Positions 25,768 to 34,290 of a stretch of DNA of 64,000 nt are shown piece after piece (position 1 is the stretch's first letter; every line of letters begins with the position of its first letter). The DNA is taken from contig NZ_JAHEBT010000053.1 of NCBI RefSeq assembly GCF_024642105.1, forward strand, positions 1-64,000, given 5' to 3'. The notes beneath the pieces were generated by a model. The model made no database searches. It was not told where the DNA came from and worked only from the letters and a program-made list of their open reading frames with translations. A program made the translations under genes and the position numbers. This stretch comes from Flavobacterium sp. (GTDB lineage Bacteria > Bacteroidota > Bacteroidia > Flavobacteriales > Flavobacteriaceae).

Positions 25768-26544
25768 ATGAAAACCATAAAAACGCTACTTTTTTGTTTT
25801 GCTCTAATTGCCATCAGCGCTACGAGTACCGCACAAAAGAGAGAATACTACCAAATAAAAACCTACAACCTAAGATCAGAGGCGCAGTTAACTGTAACCG
25901 AGAATTTTTTAAAAGATGCCTATTTACCTGCTTTGAAAAAAATAGGAATAAAAGCAGTCGGTGTTTTTAAGCCTAAAACATTTGCCGCCGATTCTATTAA
26001 GAAAATTGTCGTAGTAATTCCGTTTGCCTCTAGCAAGCAGTTTTTACAATTAGAAGAAAAATTAGCCAAAGACCAATACTATCTGGAAGTAGGTGCGCCG
26101 TATTTGAATGCCACTTACAATCAGGCGCCGTATGTACGTATTGAATCAGTGCTTTTACAAGCCTTTACTGATCATCCGTTTTTGACACTGCCAGAATTAG
26201 ACAGTCCGAGAGCAAATCGTGTGTATGAATTGCGCAGTTACGAATCAGCAACTGAGGCTATTTATCGTAGAAAAGTCGATATGTTTAACGCTGGAGGCGA
26301 AATCAAATTATTCAAGCGCTTGCAATTCAATGCCGTGTTTTATGGCGAAGTACTTTCAGGAGGCAAAATGCCGAATTTAATGTATTTGACTACGTTTGCT
26401 AATCAAGAAAGTAGAGACGCACATTGGAAATCTTTTGTCGATTCTCCTGAGTGGAAAGCCTTAATTGCTATGGACAAATACAAAAATACCATTTCCCATA
26501 TCGATATTTTGTTCTTGTACCCAACAGACTATTCTGATTATTAA
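25768..26544 (+). CDS. NIPSNAP-family protein
   Basis: A 258-residue exported protein with a signal peptide (MKTIKTLLFCFALIAISATSTAQ). It carries two NIPSNAP-like ferredoxin-fold halves: YYQIKTYNLRSEAQLTVTEN (about 27-46) and NRVYELRSYESATEAIYRRK (about 150-169), with the characteristic NLMYLTTFANQESRDAHWKSF near 212-232. NIPSNAP domains form dimeric alpha-beta barrels; no reaction is known for secreted bacterial members. It is followed by a terminator shared with the convergent rocD gene. Confidence 0.88.
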   Translation: MKTIKTLLFCFALIAISATSTAQKREYYQIKTYNLRSEAQLTVTENFLKDAYLPALKKIGIKAVGVFKPKTFAADSIKKIVVVIPFASSKQFLQLEEKLAKDQYYLEVGAPYLNATYNQAPYVRIESVLLQAFTDHPFLTLPELDSPRANRVYELRSYESATEAIYRRKVDMFNAGGEIKLFKRLQFNAVFYGEVLSGGKMPNLMYLTTFANQESRDAHWKSFVDSPEWKALIAMDKYKNTISHIDILFLYPTDYSDY

Positions 26545-26566
26545 ACTAAGTCAATTCATAAAAAAG

Positions 26567-26598
26567 AAACCCCAAGAACACATTGGTTTTTGGGGTTT
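26567..26598. terminator. Bidirectional terminator between the NIPSNAP gene and rocD
   Basis: The stem AAACCCCAA/TTGGGGTTT has a 14-base loop with additional partial pairing. On the minus strand it is followed by TTTCTTTTTT, giving a strong rocD terminator; on the plus strand only short T runs follow. Confidence 0.75.
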
Positions 26599-26604
26599 AT
26601 TGTT

Positions 26605-27888
26605 TTATCTAAACTCATTCAACGAACGCTCGATAATTCCTAAACATTCGTGAATTTGACTTTCGGTGATTACCAAAGGTGGCGCTAAACGAATTTTGTT
26701 GCCGTGAGTCGGCTTGGCTAACAAACCATTGTCTCTAAATTTCAAGCAAATATCCCAAGCTAAATCGGAATCCTCCTCGCTGTCAATTACAATCGCATTG
26801 AGCAATCCTTTTCCTCTAACTAATTGAATCAACGAATTTCGAGACGCGATTTCTTTCAATCCCTGACGGAATACTTCGCCTAAATACGCCGCGTTTTGTG
26901 CTAAATTTTCTTCTTTAATGACTTCCAAAGCAGCTACCGCCACCGCTGCAGCAATAGGATTTCCTCCAAAAGTTGAACCGTGTTGTCCTGGCTGAATAAC
27001 ATTCATAATAGCATCATTGGCCAATACCGCCGAAACAGGAAAAACGCCACCTGAAAGTGCTTTGCCCAAAATCAAAATATCGGGTTTTACTTCAGGTTTC
27101 TTTTCACAGCCTTTTTTACATTCGCAATTGCCGCAAGTCGCTAACAAACGGCCTGTACGGGCAATTCCAGTTTGTACCTCATCGGCAATAAACAAAACAT
27201 TGTTCGACTCACACAATTCTTTGGCTTGTGCCAAATACCCTTCGCTAGGCACATACACACCTGCCTCGCCTTGAATCGGCTCTACCAAGAAACCAGCTAT
27301 GGTTTTGGACGAAGCCAAGGCTTTCGCCAAAGCATCGATGTCATCGTACGGAATTTTGATAAATCCATTGGTGAACGGACCAAAATTCTTACGCGCCGAT
27401 TCATCATTAGAAAACGAAATAATAGTAGTCGTTCTTCCATGAAAATTGTTCTCACAAACAATAATTTGAGCTTCATTTTCAGGAATACCTTTTACTTCAT
27501 AAGCCCATTTTCTGCACAATTTCAAAGCCGTTTCTACCGCCTCTGCTCCTGTGTTCATGGGTAAGACTTTGTCAAAACCAAAATAATTGGTGACATATTC
27601 TTCATACGGCCCCAATTGGTCGTTAAAAAAAGCTCTAGAGGTCAAGGTCAATTTTTGCGCTTGTTGTACCATAGCATTGACAATCTTTGGATGACAATGC
27701 CCTTGATTCACGGCAGAATAGGCCGACAAAAAATCATAGTATTGTTTCCCATCTACGTCCCAAACATACACTCCTTCTCCTCTTTCTAAAACGACTGGCA
27801 GCGGATGATAATTATGCGCTCCGTATTGATTTTCTTTGGCAATTAATGCTTCTGATGTAGCAGATAAATTAGCAGTATCCTGACTCAT
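26605..27888 (-). CDS. rocD: Ornithine aminotransferase RocD with a four-cysteine insert
   Basis: This PLP enzyme converts ornithine and 2-oxoglutarate to glutamate semialdehyde and glutamate, in arginine and proline metabolism. The 427-residue class-III aminotransferase shows NTGAEAVETALKLCRKW, the Schiff-base lysine K276 in LILGKALSGG, the ADEVQTG cofactor Asp and QHGSTFGGNP. Just before the active-site lysine is an insert with Cys252, Cys255, Cys257 and Cys261 (C-x2-C-x-C-x3-C), absent from textbook OATs but seen, as I recall, in other Flavobacteria. It may bind zinc; that is inference. The gene is probably monocistronic. Confidence 0.93.
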   Translation of the reverse strand: MSQDTANLSATSEALIAKENQYGAHNYHPLPVVLERGEGVYVWDVDGKQYYDFLSAYSAVNQGHCHPKIVNAMVQQAQKLTLTSRAFFNDQLGPYEEYVTNYFGFDKVLPMNTGAEAVETALKLCRKWAYEVKGIPENEAQIIVCENNFHGRTTTIISFSNDESARKNFGPFTNGFIKIPYDDIDALAKALASSKTIAGFLVEPIQGEAGVYVPSEGYLAQAKELCESNNVLFIADEVQTGIARTGRLLATCGNCECKKGCEKKPEVKPDILILGKALSGGVFPVSAVLANDAIMNVIQPGQHGSTFGGNPIAAAVAVAALEVIKEENLAQNAAYLGEVFRQGLKEIASRNSLIQLVRGKGLLNAIVIDSEEDSDLAWDICLKFRDNGLLAKPTHGNKIRLAPPLVITESQIHECLGIIERSLNEFR

Positions 27889-27988
27889 AACAAGTTTTTT
27901 TTAGCGGTTCAATTGAAGAACAAACTTAGTCAATCCAACCCATAAAAGGAAGTTAAATCTACATTTTAGCTTAAAACTAAAATAGTAG

Positions 27989-28018
27989 TTTGTAATTCAC
28001 TAAAATCTTTTACATTTA
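27989..28018 (+). promoter_or_regulatory. Bacteroidota-type promoter of the dienelactone hydrolase gene
   Basis: TTTG at 27989-27992 and TACATTTA at 28011-28018 (one mismatch to TAnnTTTG) are separated by 18 bases. The start codon is 18 bases downstream. Confidence 0.55.
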
Positions 28019-28035
28019 TACCAAAACAAATTCAC

Positions 28036-28809
28036 ATGAGAAATATCAAATACGTGCTATTTGGAGCCGTCCTTTTTACAACTGGTTTATTTGCTCAATT
28101 ACAACCCGTTCAATACAAAGACGGAAACCAAATTTTGAATGGTTTAGCCATCAAACCGAGTAAATCAAGCGCACAAAAACCAGGAATCTTAGTGCTTCCT
28201 GCTTGGAAAGGAATTGATGCACATGCCAAAACTACTGCTGAAAATTTATCCAAATTAGGCTATTATGCTTTCGTAGCTGATATTTATGGCGAAGGAAATT
28301 ATCCGCAAACTACCGCTGATGCTGGTAAAATGGCAGGGTTTTATAAACAGAATACCGATTTGTACCAAAAACGTATCGAATTGGCATTGGAACAATTAAT
28401 CCAATCGGGAGCTAATCCGGATAACATTGCTGTAATTGGTTTTTGCTTTGGTGGAACAGGTGCTTTAGAAGCGGCTAGAGATCATTTAAAGGTAAAAGGT
28501 GTGGTATCCTTTCACGGCGGTTTAGGCAAAGATGCTAACCGTGCTGTTACTCCAATTAACACTAAGGTTTTAGCCTGTCATGGAGCCGATGACCCTTTTG
28601 TTTCAAAGGAAGAAATTGCCGCTTTCCAACAAGAAATGCGTGATGCCAAAGCCGATTGGGAAATGATTTATTATGCCAATGCAGTGCATTCTTTCACTGA
28701 TCCCGCTGCTGGAAACGACAATTCTAAAGGAGCTGCTTACAACGAAAAAGCCGCACAACGCTCTTTTGAACACATGAAATTATTCTTAAACGAAGTATTA
28801 CAAAAATAA
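28036..28809 (+). CDS. Dienelactone hydrolase-family alpha/beta hydrolase, secreted
   Basis: A 257-residue protein with a signal peptide (MRNIKYVLFGAVLFTTGLFAQ). The hydrolase fold carries the DLH triad: C137 in the nucleophile elbow GFCFGG, the Asp in HGADDPFV and the His in NAVHSFTDP. An early VLPAWKGID and ADIYGEG are family typical. Cytoplasmic DLHs open dienelactones; exported relatives are thought to act as esterases on unknown substrates. The M28 lipoprotein gene begins 32 bases downstream, so the two are likely cotranscribed. Confidence 0.9.
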   Translation: MRNIKYVLFGAVLFTTGLFAQLQPVQYKDGNQILNGLAIKPSKSSAQKPGILVLPAWKGIDAHAKTTAENLSKLGYYAFVADIYGEGNYPQTTADAGKMAGFYKQNTDLYQKRIELALEQLIQSGANPDNIAVIGFCFGGTGALEAARDHLKVKGVVSFHGGLGKDANRAVTPINTKVLACHGADDPFVSKEEIAAFQQEMRDAKADWEMIYYANAVHSFTDPAAGNDNSKGAAYNEKAAQRSFEHMKLFLNEVLQK

Positions 28810-28840
28810 ATTGATTCAATAACCTACAATATATTAAAAA

Positions 28841-29857
28841 ATGAAAAAACTACTTTTTCTTTCCCTAATCGCATTAGGAACTTCTTGTAAAAACGGTGCT
28901 TTGGTCTCAACCAATAAAAATATAGACCCAACCAAATACATGAAAACCATCACGACAGAAGAGTTAAAAAAACACCTTTACATCATCGCTGCCGATTCCA
29001 TGGAAGGACGTGAAACGGGTTCTGCTGGTCAGAAAAAAGCAGGTCGTTATTTGATTAGCCAATACCAAAATAATCAAGTTTCGTTTCCAAAAGGAACTAA
29101 CAGCTATTACCAACCGATACCAGCTGCCTATTTGAATAAAAAATACGGTGGAAATCTAGGTGATTCTGAAAATATCTGGGCGTTCATCGAAGGCTCTGAA
29201 AAACCAAATGAAATTGTCGTGATTTCTGCCCATTACGACCACGTGGGAACCAAAGATGGCGAAGTGTATAATGGTGCTGATGACGATGGGTCTGGAACTT
29301 CTGCCTTGTTAGAATTGGCGCAAGCCTTCCAAATCGCTAAAAAAGAAGGACACGGACCCAAACGTTCGATTCTTTTTCTACATGTAACTGGAGAAGAACA
29401 CGGTTTACATGGTTCTCGTTTCTACTCTGAAAATCCATTATTCCCATTAGAAAATACCGTAGCTGATGTGAATATTGATATGATTGGACGTCGTGACGAA
29501 ATCCATCCCAACACAAACAATTATGTGTATGTTATTGGAGCCAATCGCTTGTCTTCTGAATTGGATTTTGTTAGTTCTATTATGAATCAAAAATATGTAG
29601 GACTGGATTTAGATTACCGTTTTAACGACCCTAAAGATCCAAATCATTTTTACGAACGTTCTGACCATTATAACTTTGCAAAACACGGAGTCCCTTCTAT
29701 ATTTTTCTTTAATGGTGTGCATGCGGATTACCACAAAAAAACAGACGAACCAGACAAAATTGAATACGATGCCTTAGCAAAAAGAGCGCAATTGGCCTTT
29801 GTAACGGCTTGGGAATTAGCCAATAGAAAAGACCGAATTGTCGTGGATAAAAAATAA
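28841..29857 (+). CDS. M28-family zinc peptidase lipoprotein
   Basis: A 338-residue metallopeptidase. The N-terminus MKKLLFLSLIALGTSCKNG is a lipoprotein signal with the lipidated Cys at residue 16. M28 zinc motifs occur in order: SAHYDHVG (His), NGADDDGSGTS (bridging Asp), TGEEHGLHGS (catalytic Glu and Glu ligand), NIDMIGR (Asp) and the C-terminal HADYH (His). It should cleave N-terminal residues from peptides in the periplasm or at the outer membrane. It is much shorter than the other M28 enzyme at 11570 and lacks a PA insert. Confidence 0.92.
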   Translation: MKKLLFLSLIALGTSCKNGALVSTNKNIDPTKYMKTITTEELKKHLYIIAADSMEGRETGSAGQKKAGRYLISQYQNNQVSFPKGTNSYYQPIPAAYLNKKYGGNLGDSENIWAFIEGSEKPNEIVVISAHYDHVGTKDGEVYNGADDDGSGTSALLELAQAFQIAKKEGHGPKRSILFLHVTGEEHGLHGSRFYSENPLFPLENTVADVNIDMIGRRDEIHPNTNNYVYVIGANRLSSELDFVSSIMNQKYVGLDLDYRFNDPKDPNHFYERSDHYNFAKHGVPSIFFFNGVHADYHKKTDEPDKIEYDALAKRAQLAFVTAWELANRKDRIVVDKK

Positions 29858-29876
29858 AATAATCTTGTTGAAAACT

Positions 29877-30006
29877 GAGGGAGTCTAAAAACACAAAATT
29901 TGTCATTCCGAATTCATTTCGGAATCTATAAATAGTATCAAATTAATTATTTATAGAAACTGAAACAAGTTCAGTTTGACAAGAATAAGGCTTTTTAGAC
30001 CCCCTC
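29877..30006. repeat. Hairpin-ended mobile-like element nested inside a terminator-like stem
   Basis: Outer arms 29877-29891 and 29992-30006 pair over 14 of 15 bases, and a T run follows on the plus strand. Inside are 34-base imperfect terminal inverted repeats, 29901-29934 and 29948-29981, both starting TGTCA and sharing TCTATAAATA at their inner ends. Each repeat also folds alone (ATTCCGAA with TTCGGAAT; AACTGAA with TTCAGTT). The pattern looks like a small MITE-like element inside an older terminator of the convergent genes. Confidence 0.7.
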
Positions 30007-30010
30007 TTTT

Positions 30011-30850
30011 TTATTTCTCAATACCAATCTTTCTATTGTTTCTGGACCATTCGCTCCAAGAACCCACATACAATTTAGGTAGTGGTAAATCAGCGACAGC
30101 TAGTGCTAAAAGTGTATGACAAGCCGTAACTCCCGAACCACAATGCACTACTCTATTCTCTGCTGGAGTATTTTCAAACGCTTTTTGATACTTCGTTTTC
30201 AATTCGTCAGGGGACAAAAAGAAACCTTCGGCGTCTAAATTAGCCGTAAACGGAATATTCGTCGCACCTGGAATATGACCCGCAACCCAATCAATTGGTT
30301 CTGTTTCTCCTTTAAAGCGGGCTGATTCACGTACATCAATCACTACAAATTGTTCTTTTTGTATCATATCATCCATTCCTTGCAAGTCAATTGTAGACCA
30401 TTGCCAATATTGAACAGGATACGATTCGACCTGATTGGCAACTTCAACTGCAGAACTTGTTGGAAACCCAGCCTGAATCGCCGCTTGAATGCCACCACTC
30501 AAGACTTGTACTTTGTCATGACCAATAGCGCGTAACATCCACCAAAAACGTGCTGCAGCATTGGCACCATTTTTATCATCATACACCACCACCCAAGTTT
30601 CGGGTGTGATGCCTAAGTCGGTTAGAGTTTTAGAAAACTGTTCCGCCGTTGGCAATGGATGACGACCGCCTAAGGAAACATCTTTTTTGATATCGGCCAA
30701 TTGAGTATTCACATCCACAAACAAAGCGCCTTTTAAATGGGATTGTTGGTAATTCTGGTAAGCCGTAGGGCTATTGGTCGCATCTACCAACACGATTGCG
30801 TTGGACTGCACCGCATTGATTAATTGACTAGGAGTGAGTATTGGATTCAT
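30011..30850 (-). CDS. Two-domain sulfurtransferase (3-mercaptopyruvate sulfurtransferase type)
   Basis: A 279-residue cytoplasmic protein with tandem rhodanese domains, of which only the second is catalytic. The active-site loop is C237-GSGVT, the CG[S/A]GVT form typical of mercaptopyruvate sulfurtransferase rather than the CRKGVT of thiosulfate sulfurtransferase. The N-terminal domain shows LVDATNSPTAYQNY and GALFVDV; the C-terminal domain has VIDVRESARFKGETEPIDWVAGHIPGA. Expected reaction: transfer of sulfur from mercaptopyruvate to thiols or cyanide. It is a single-gene unit whose upstream 262 bp are AT-rich. Confidence 0.92.
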   Translation of the reverse strand: MNPILTPSQLINAVQSNAIVLVDATNSPTAYQNYQQSHLKGALFVDVNTQLADIKKDVSLGGRHPLPTAEQFSKTLTDLGITPETWVVVYDDKNGANAAARFWWMLRAIGHDKVQVLSGGIQAAIQAGFPTSSAVEVANQVESYPVQYWQWSTIDLQGMDDMIQKEQFVVIDVRESARFKGETEPIDWVAGHIPGATNIPFTANLDAEGFFLSPDELKTKYQKAFENTPAENRVVHCGSGVTACHTLLALAVADLPLPKLYVGSWSEWSRNNRKIGIEK

Positions 30851-31112
30851 GTTAGTATAAAATTAACTAGTATAAACTTAGTTATTTTATATAACACCAA
30901 ACAATTAAATCTTTTCATTTTAAAATATAATAAAAAATTTCTTATGTTTGTAATGCCCTGTAACTGCAATAGATTCCAAATAAAATTCCATTACAGAAAT
31001 TAAAAACACTTTAAACTTTTATTAAAAACCTCTATATGTAGAGTTTTATTGAAATTTTAATAAATTACAATAAAATATTTTAATAGAAATAAATCATTAA
31101 AAAACTAAAATT

Positions 31113-31643
31113 ATGAGACAAATCGGCATTTATTTTTTTATAGTATTCACAATATGTACAATTAGTAGCTGTGAAAATAAAAAACAAACAACAAATCAAT
31201 ATTCAACAATAACTATTAAGAAACCCGAAGAAATATATCAATCATTAAAACTTATTGATAGTTTTGTGAAAATTAATAAGAGTAATATAGAAAAAAACAC
31301 AGTGCTAAAGGAAAAATATGAAGCTTCATGTACAAATCAAATGTTGCCTTTAATTGATAAAAAAGGACTATATAATGATTTACCATTTGAATTGATGGCA
31401 ACCGCTATGAACAATGGAAAAGTTTATGGGAATTTTATATATGAAGACGAAAAATATTTTGTAAAAGTAACTTGTATTATTAAAAATTCACAACTTGAAA
31501 ATCTTCAAGAAAACAATAAATATTTCATAAAATTTAATACTGCTAAATTTGAGAGCGGGGTATCTTTTGAAAATGAATTTTCAAAAATTGAACTACCTAT
31601 AGTAAATGGATATTTAAAATCTTTTACTCCTCTAAAAAAATAA
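31113..31643 (+). CDS. Hypothetical lipoprotein
   Basis: A 176-residue protein I do not recognise. MRQIGIYFFIVFTICTISSCEN is a lipoprotein signal, with lipidated Cys at about residue 20. The mature part is predicted mixed alpha/beta, with a segment VYGNFIYEDEKYFVKVTCIIKN that could form an OB-like sheet. It is strongly AT-rich and lies with the next gene in an island between the sulfurtransferase and tRNA-His. A 38-base gap separates it from the next gene, so the two may form one unit. No function is claimed. Confidence 0.7.
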   Translation: MRQIGIYFFIVFTICTISSCENKKQTTNQYSTITIKKPEEIYQSLKLIDSFVKINKSNIEKNTVLKEKYEASCTNQMLPLIDKKGLYNDLPFELMATAMNNGKVYGNFIYEDEKYFVKVTCIIKNSQLENLQENNKYFIKFNTAKFESGVSFENEFSKIELPIVNGYLKSFTPLKK

Positions 31644-31681
31644 ATTGAAAACGATTCTGATAAACTATTTTAAATACTAAA

Positions 31682-32227
31682 ATGAAACATTTTATATATC
31701 TAATTTTAGGCGGAGTTATCGGACTTTTTTTTGGTGTAATTTTCGGATTCATATTTGATACTATGTATACTAAAAAATCAGAACTTGCAACAAAACAAAC
31801 CATTCAAGTAATTATTTTTGGTGGATTAGGAACAATAGCTGGTGCTTCATTAGGTGCTAAAATTGCTTCTGAAGAGAAAGAAAAAAGGAAAAAAGAATTA
31901 GAATATCAAAAAAGTTTAATTGAAACAAGATGCAACTTCTGCAATGAAAGTTTTCAATACTCTACGCTTGAATTTACAAATAAAAAATATTGTGATTGTT
32001 GTATCTCCAAAATTAAGCAAGATTATATTTCAAAGTGCTTGGAAATTAATTCAATAGTAAAAGGAATTGAAGAATTAAAAAGACATTCTGCAATAAATAA
32101 AAGATTGGATAGAGTTGCTGAAATTGCAAAAAGTTTAGAGCCTTATGAAAATATTGATCTTGATTTTATTTCAAAAAAACCATCAGAAATATTAGAAAGC
32201 ACAATTGAATATCGTTTAAACCTTTAA
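31682..32227 (+). CDS. Hypothetical membrane protein with cytoplasmic zinc-ribbon-like motif
   Basis: A 181-residue protein with two N-terminal membrane segments: about residues 4-27 (Gly-rich, IYLILGGVIGLFFGVIFGFI) and about 42-62 (VIIFGGLGTIAGASLGAKI), like a glycine zipper. A charged linker leads to a C-x2-C ... C-x2-C pattern (CNFC near 83, CDCC near 103) that may bind zinc, then a helical tail. It follows the hypothetical lipoprotein and is equally AT-rich. Function unknown; the zinc motif suggests regulatory or nucleic-acid contact, an inference. Confidence 0.7.
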   Translation: MKHFIYLILGGVIGLFFGVIFGFIFDTMYTKKSELATKQTIQVIIFGGLGTIAGASLGAKIASEEKEKRKKELEYQKSLIETRCNFCNESFQYSTLEFTNKKYCDCCISKIKQDYISKCLEINSIVKGIEELKRHSAINKRLDRVAEIAKSLEPYENIDLDFISKKPSEILESTIEYRLNL

Positions 32228-32272
32228 TGATAAACTAAATACTTTATAGCATTTTTGAATTATAGCCACAAA

Positions 32273-32300
32273 AAAAGCCTCGAATTGCTTCGAGGCTTTT
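32273..32300. terminator. Terminator downstream of tRNA-His (bidirectional)
   Basis: A perfect 12-bp stem AAAAGCCTCGAA/TTCGAGGCTTTT with a TTGC loop. On the minus strand it lies 9 bases after the tRNA end and is followed by seven T residues; on the plus strand it could end the hypothetical gene pair. Confidence 0.9.
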
Positions 32301-32308
32301 GCCTTTTG

Positions 32309-32383
32309 GGTGGATGATGGGGTTCGAACCCACGACCCTCGGCACCACAAACCGATGCTCTAACCAGCTGAGCTACAACCACC
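32309..32383 (-). tRNA. tRNA-His (GTG anticodon)
   Basis: Read on the minus strand, the sequence folds into a full cloverleaf. The anticodon loop TTGTGGT gives GTG (His). The encoded G-1 (32383) opposite discriminator C73 (32309) is the histidyl-tRNA identity element. D arm GCTC/GAGC and T loop TTCGAAC are standard. CCA is not fully encoded. One oddity is a U-U mismatch at position 5:68 of the acceptor stem. An intrinsic terminator follows. Confidence 0.97.
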
Positions 32384-32457
32384 ATTTGTATAACGGGTGC
32401 AAATATAGAACAAATGTTCACTTTCGCAAAGAAAATGATAAAAAAAATATGCCAATT

Positions 32458-33174
32458 TTAAATCAAATCCCCTAAGCTATTGACAGCCAAATACCTTTCT
32501 ACCGTAAAACCTTCAGCATGCTCTACTCCAACCAAGCGGCCAAAATCTCTGGAACGGTAATTTAGGCTTTCCAAAAAGTTTTTACTCGTTATAGGCGATT
32601 CGGGTTCTGTAGAATTAGGGTCATAAAATTGAGACCGATAGGCTAAAATAGCGGCCACTTTTGTATCGGTAAAACCCGTAATATCCACCACAAAATCCGG
32701 TTTAATATCGTTCCATTGAATGTAATGGTACACTAGTTTAGGTCGCCACGCTTGTTGAGTCTGTCCATCTAATTGCGTTTCAATTTTCATCAATCCCGAT
32801 AAAAAACAGGCATCCGAAACCAATTGACTTCCTTTGCCATGGTCAATATGTCGGTCTTCAATGGCGTTGCACAACACAATCTCTGGTTGGTATTTGCGAA
32901 TCATTTTGATTACTTCCAATTGGTGTGCCTCATCATTCGCAAAAAAACCATCTCGAAAACGAAGATTTTCACGCACTGCAACACCCAAGATTTGAGCTGA
33001 AGCAGCTGCTTCTTGGTCACGCAAATCAGCTGAGCCTCGAGTCCCTAATTCGCCACGAGTCAAATCGACAATTCCCACTGTTTTGCCCAAAGCAATTTCT
33101 TTCAAAATAGTCCCTGCGCAACCCAATTCGACATCGTCTGGATGTGCTCCAAAAGCCAGTATATCTAATTTCAT
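32458..33174 (-). CDS. bshB1: Bacillithiol biosynthesis deacetylase BshB1
   Basis: BshB1 removes the acetyl group from N-acetylglucosaminyl malate, the second step of bacillithiol synthesis. The 238-residue LmbE-type protein has the zinc motif AHPDD (H11, D13, D14), LTRGELGTRGSADLRDQEA, RDGFF, and EDRHIDHGKGS with the third zinc His. The C-terminal region SQFYDP and GRLVGVEHAEGF are BshB1 typical. bshA and bshC are not in this window. It lies 57 bases downstream of the isochorismate synthase gene on the same strand, and its own tail faces tRNA-His. Confidence 0.95.
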   Translation of the reverse strand: MKLDILAFGAHPDDVELGCAGTILKEIALGKTVGIVDLTRGELGTRGSADLRDQEAAASAQILGVAVRENLRFRDGFFANDEAHQLEVIKMIRKYQPEIVLCNAIEDRHIDHGKGSQLVSDACFLSGLMKIETQLDGQTQQAWRPKLVYHYIQWNDIKPDFVVDITGFTDTKVAAILAYRSQFYDPNSTEPESPITSKNFLESLNYRSRDFGRLVGVEHAEGFTVERYLAVNSLGDLI

Positions 33175-33231
33175 CTTAGTTTTATTTTGATATTTTTATT
33201 GATATTGATATTGCAATTGTTTTTTGTAATT

Positions 33232-34278
33232 CTATAGTATTCGTTTCATCGTCATGGACTTATTCACGCTTTCCTTCCATTCTTTTTCAGGAATGCTGTC
33301 TTTCGTAATCCCACACCCCATATACAAATGCGCCTCGTTGTTTTCAATTTGCATACAGCGCAAATTTACAAACAAATCCGATGCAAAATTCCGATTCAAT
33401 TCGCCTAAAAAACCAGTATAAAAACTACGATTGTAATTTTCATTGGCTACAATAAAAGCTTTCGAAATTGCTTTGGGGACGCCACAAACCGCGGGAGTGG
33501 GATGCAATAACTGAATCGCTTTTTTCAAATCCAACTCTTGTCCAAACTCGCCCGAAATATCCGTTTTAATATGCCAAAGACTTCCTGCTTTGACGCTGTA
33601 TGCCTCCGAAACTTGAATTTCGGCACTGACTGCCTTTAATTTGGAAACAATATAATCAGTCACAAATTGTTGTTCTTCTTGTTCTTTTTGTTGCCAAATA
33701 ACCTCCGCTGCTCCTGTATCTTTTTGCGTTCCCGCCAAAGCCATCGTTTCGAATGAATCAGCATTTGCTTTAAGCAATTGTTCGGGACTGGCGCCTAACC
33801 AAGTACCAATTTTTGGATGATGAAAACAATACACAAAAGCAGAACGATACTGTTGCACCAATTTTTGGAAAGTAGCTACCAAATCAAAATGAGCTACAGA
33901 TACCGTTTCCCTTCGGGACAAAACTACTTTTTGAAATTCATTATTCTGTATGGCTTGAATCCCCTTTTCAACTAATTGCTGAAAATTAATTTGTGCTGAT
34001 ACATCCTCTTTTGCATCAAAATCGTTTTGCGGAGTAATTTCATTGTTCGCTATCCAATCTTCACTCCATTGTTCCGATTCATTCTCTGGAATGATGTAGT
34101 GCTGACTTCCATCAAAAGAGGCAAAAACAAAGCCTTTTTCAGTAAAATCGTGTACTTCAAACAACGTATCATTTTGCTGGAACAACCCTAAAACGGTATC
34201 CGAGTTCGGTTTAGAATAAACCACAAAAGGTAAGTTTTGCTGATAATGAAGCGCCATTTTATCGACTAATGAAATCAT
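33232..34278 (-). CDS. menF: Isochorismate synthase (menaquinone branch)
   Basis: A 348-residue chorismate-binding enzyme. Motifs of the isochorismate synthase/anthranilate synthase I family are present: KVVLSRRE (about residue 137), TWLGASPEQLLK (the GxSPE region), MALAGTQKD, ISGEFG near 239, LHPTPAVCGVPK and YTGFLGELN with the C-terminal MGCGITKDS. It should convert chorismate to isochorismate. The next gene, only 12 bases upstream, encodes a hotdog thioesterase that fits 1,4-dihydroxy-2-naphthoyl-CoA hydrolysis, so a menaquinone role is preferred over siderophore synthesis, for which no genes are seen. The rest of the men pathway is elsewhere. Confidence 0.9.
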   Translation of the reverse strand: MISLVDKMALHYQQNLPFVVYSKPNSDTVLGLFQQNDTLFEVHDFTEKGFVFASFDGSQHYIIPENESEQWSEDWIANNEITPQNDFDAKEDVSAQINFQQLVEKGIQAIQNNEFQKVVLSRRETVSVAHFDLVATFQKLVQQYRSAFVYCFHHPKIGTWLGASPEQLLKANADSFETMALAGTQKDTGAAEVIWQQKEQEEQQFVTDYIVSKLKAVSAEIQVSEAYSVKAGSLWHIKTDISGEFGQELDLKKAIQLLHPTPAVCGVPKAISKAFIVANENYNRSFYTGFLGELNRNFASDLFVNLRCMQIENNEAHLYMGCGITKDSIPEKEWKESVNKSMTMKRIL

Positions 34279-34290
34279 AGGAATGTTTTC

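Noticed and set aside
31113..32227. Toxin-antitoxin pair
   Set aside because: Both products carry envelope-targeting features (lipoprotein signal, membrane helices) and neither resembles a toxin or a DNA-binding antitoxin.
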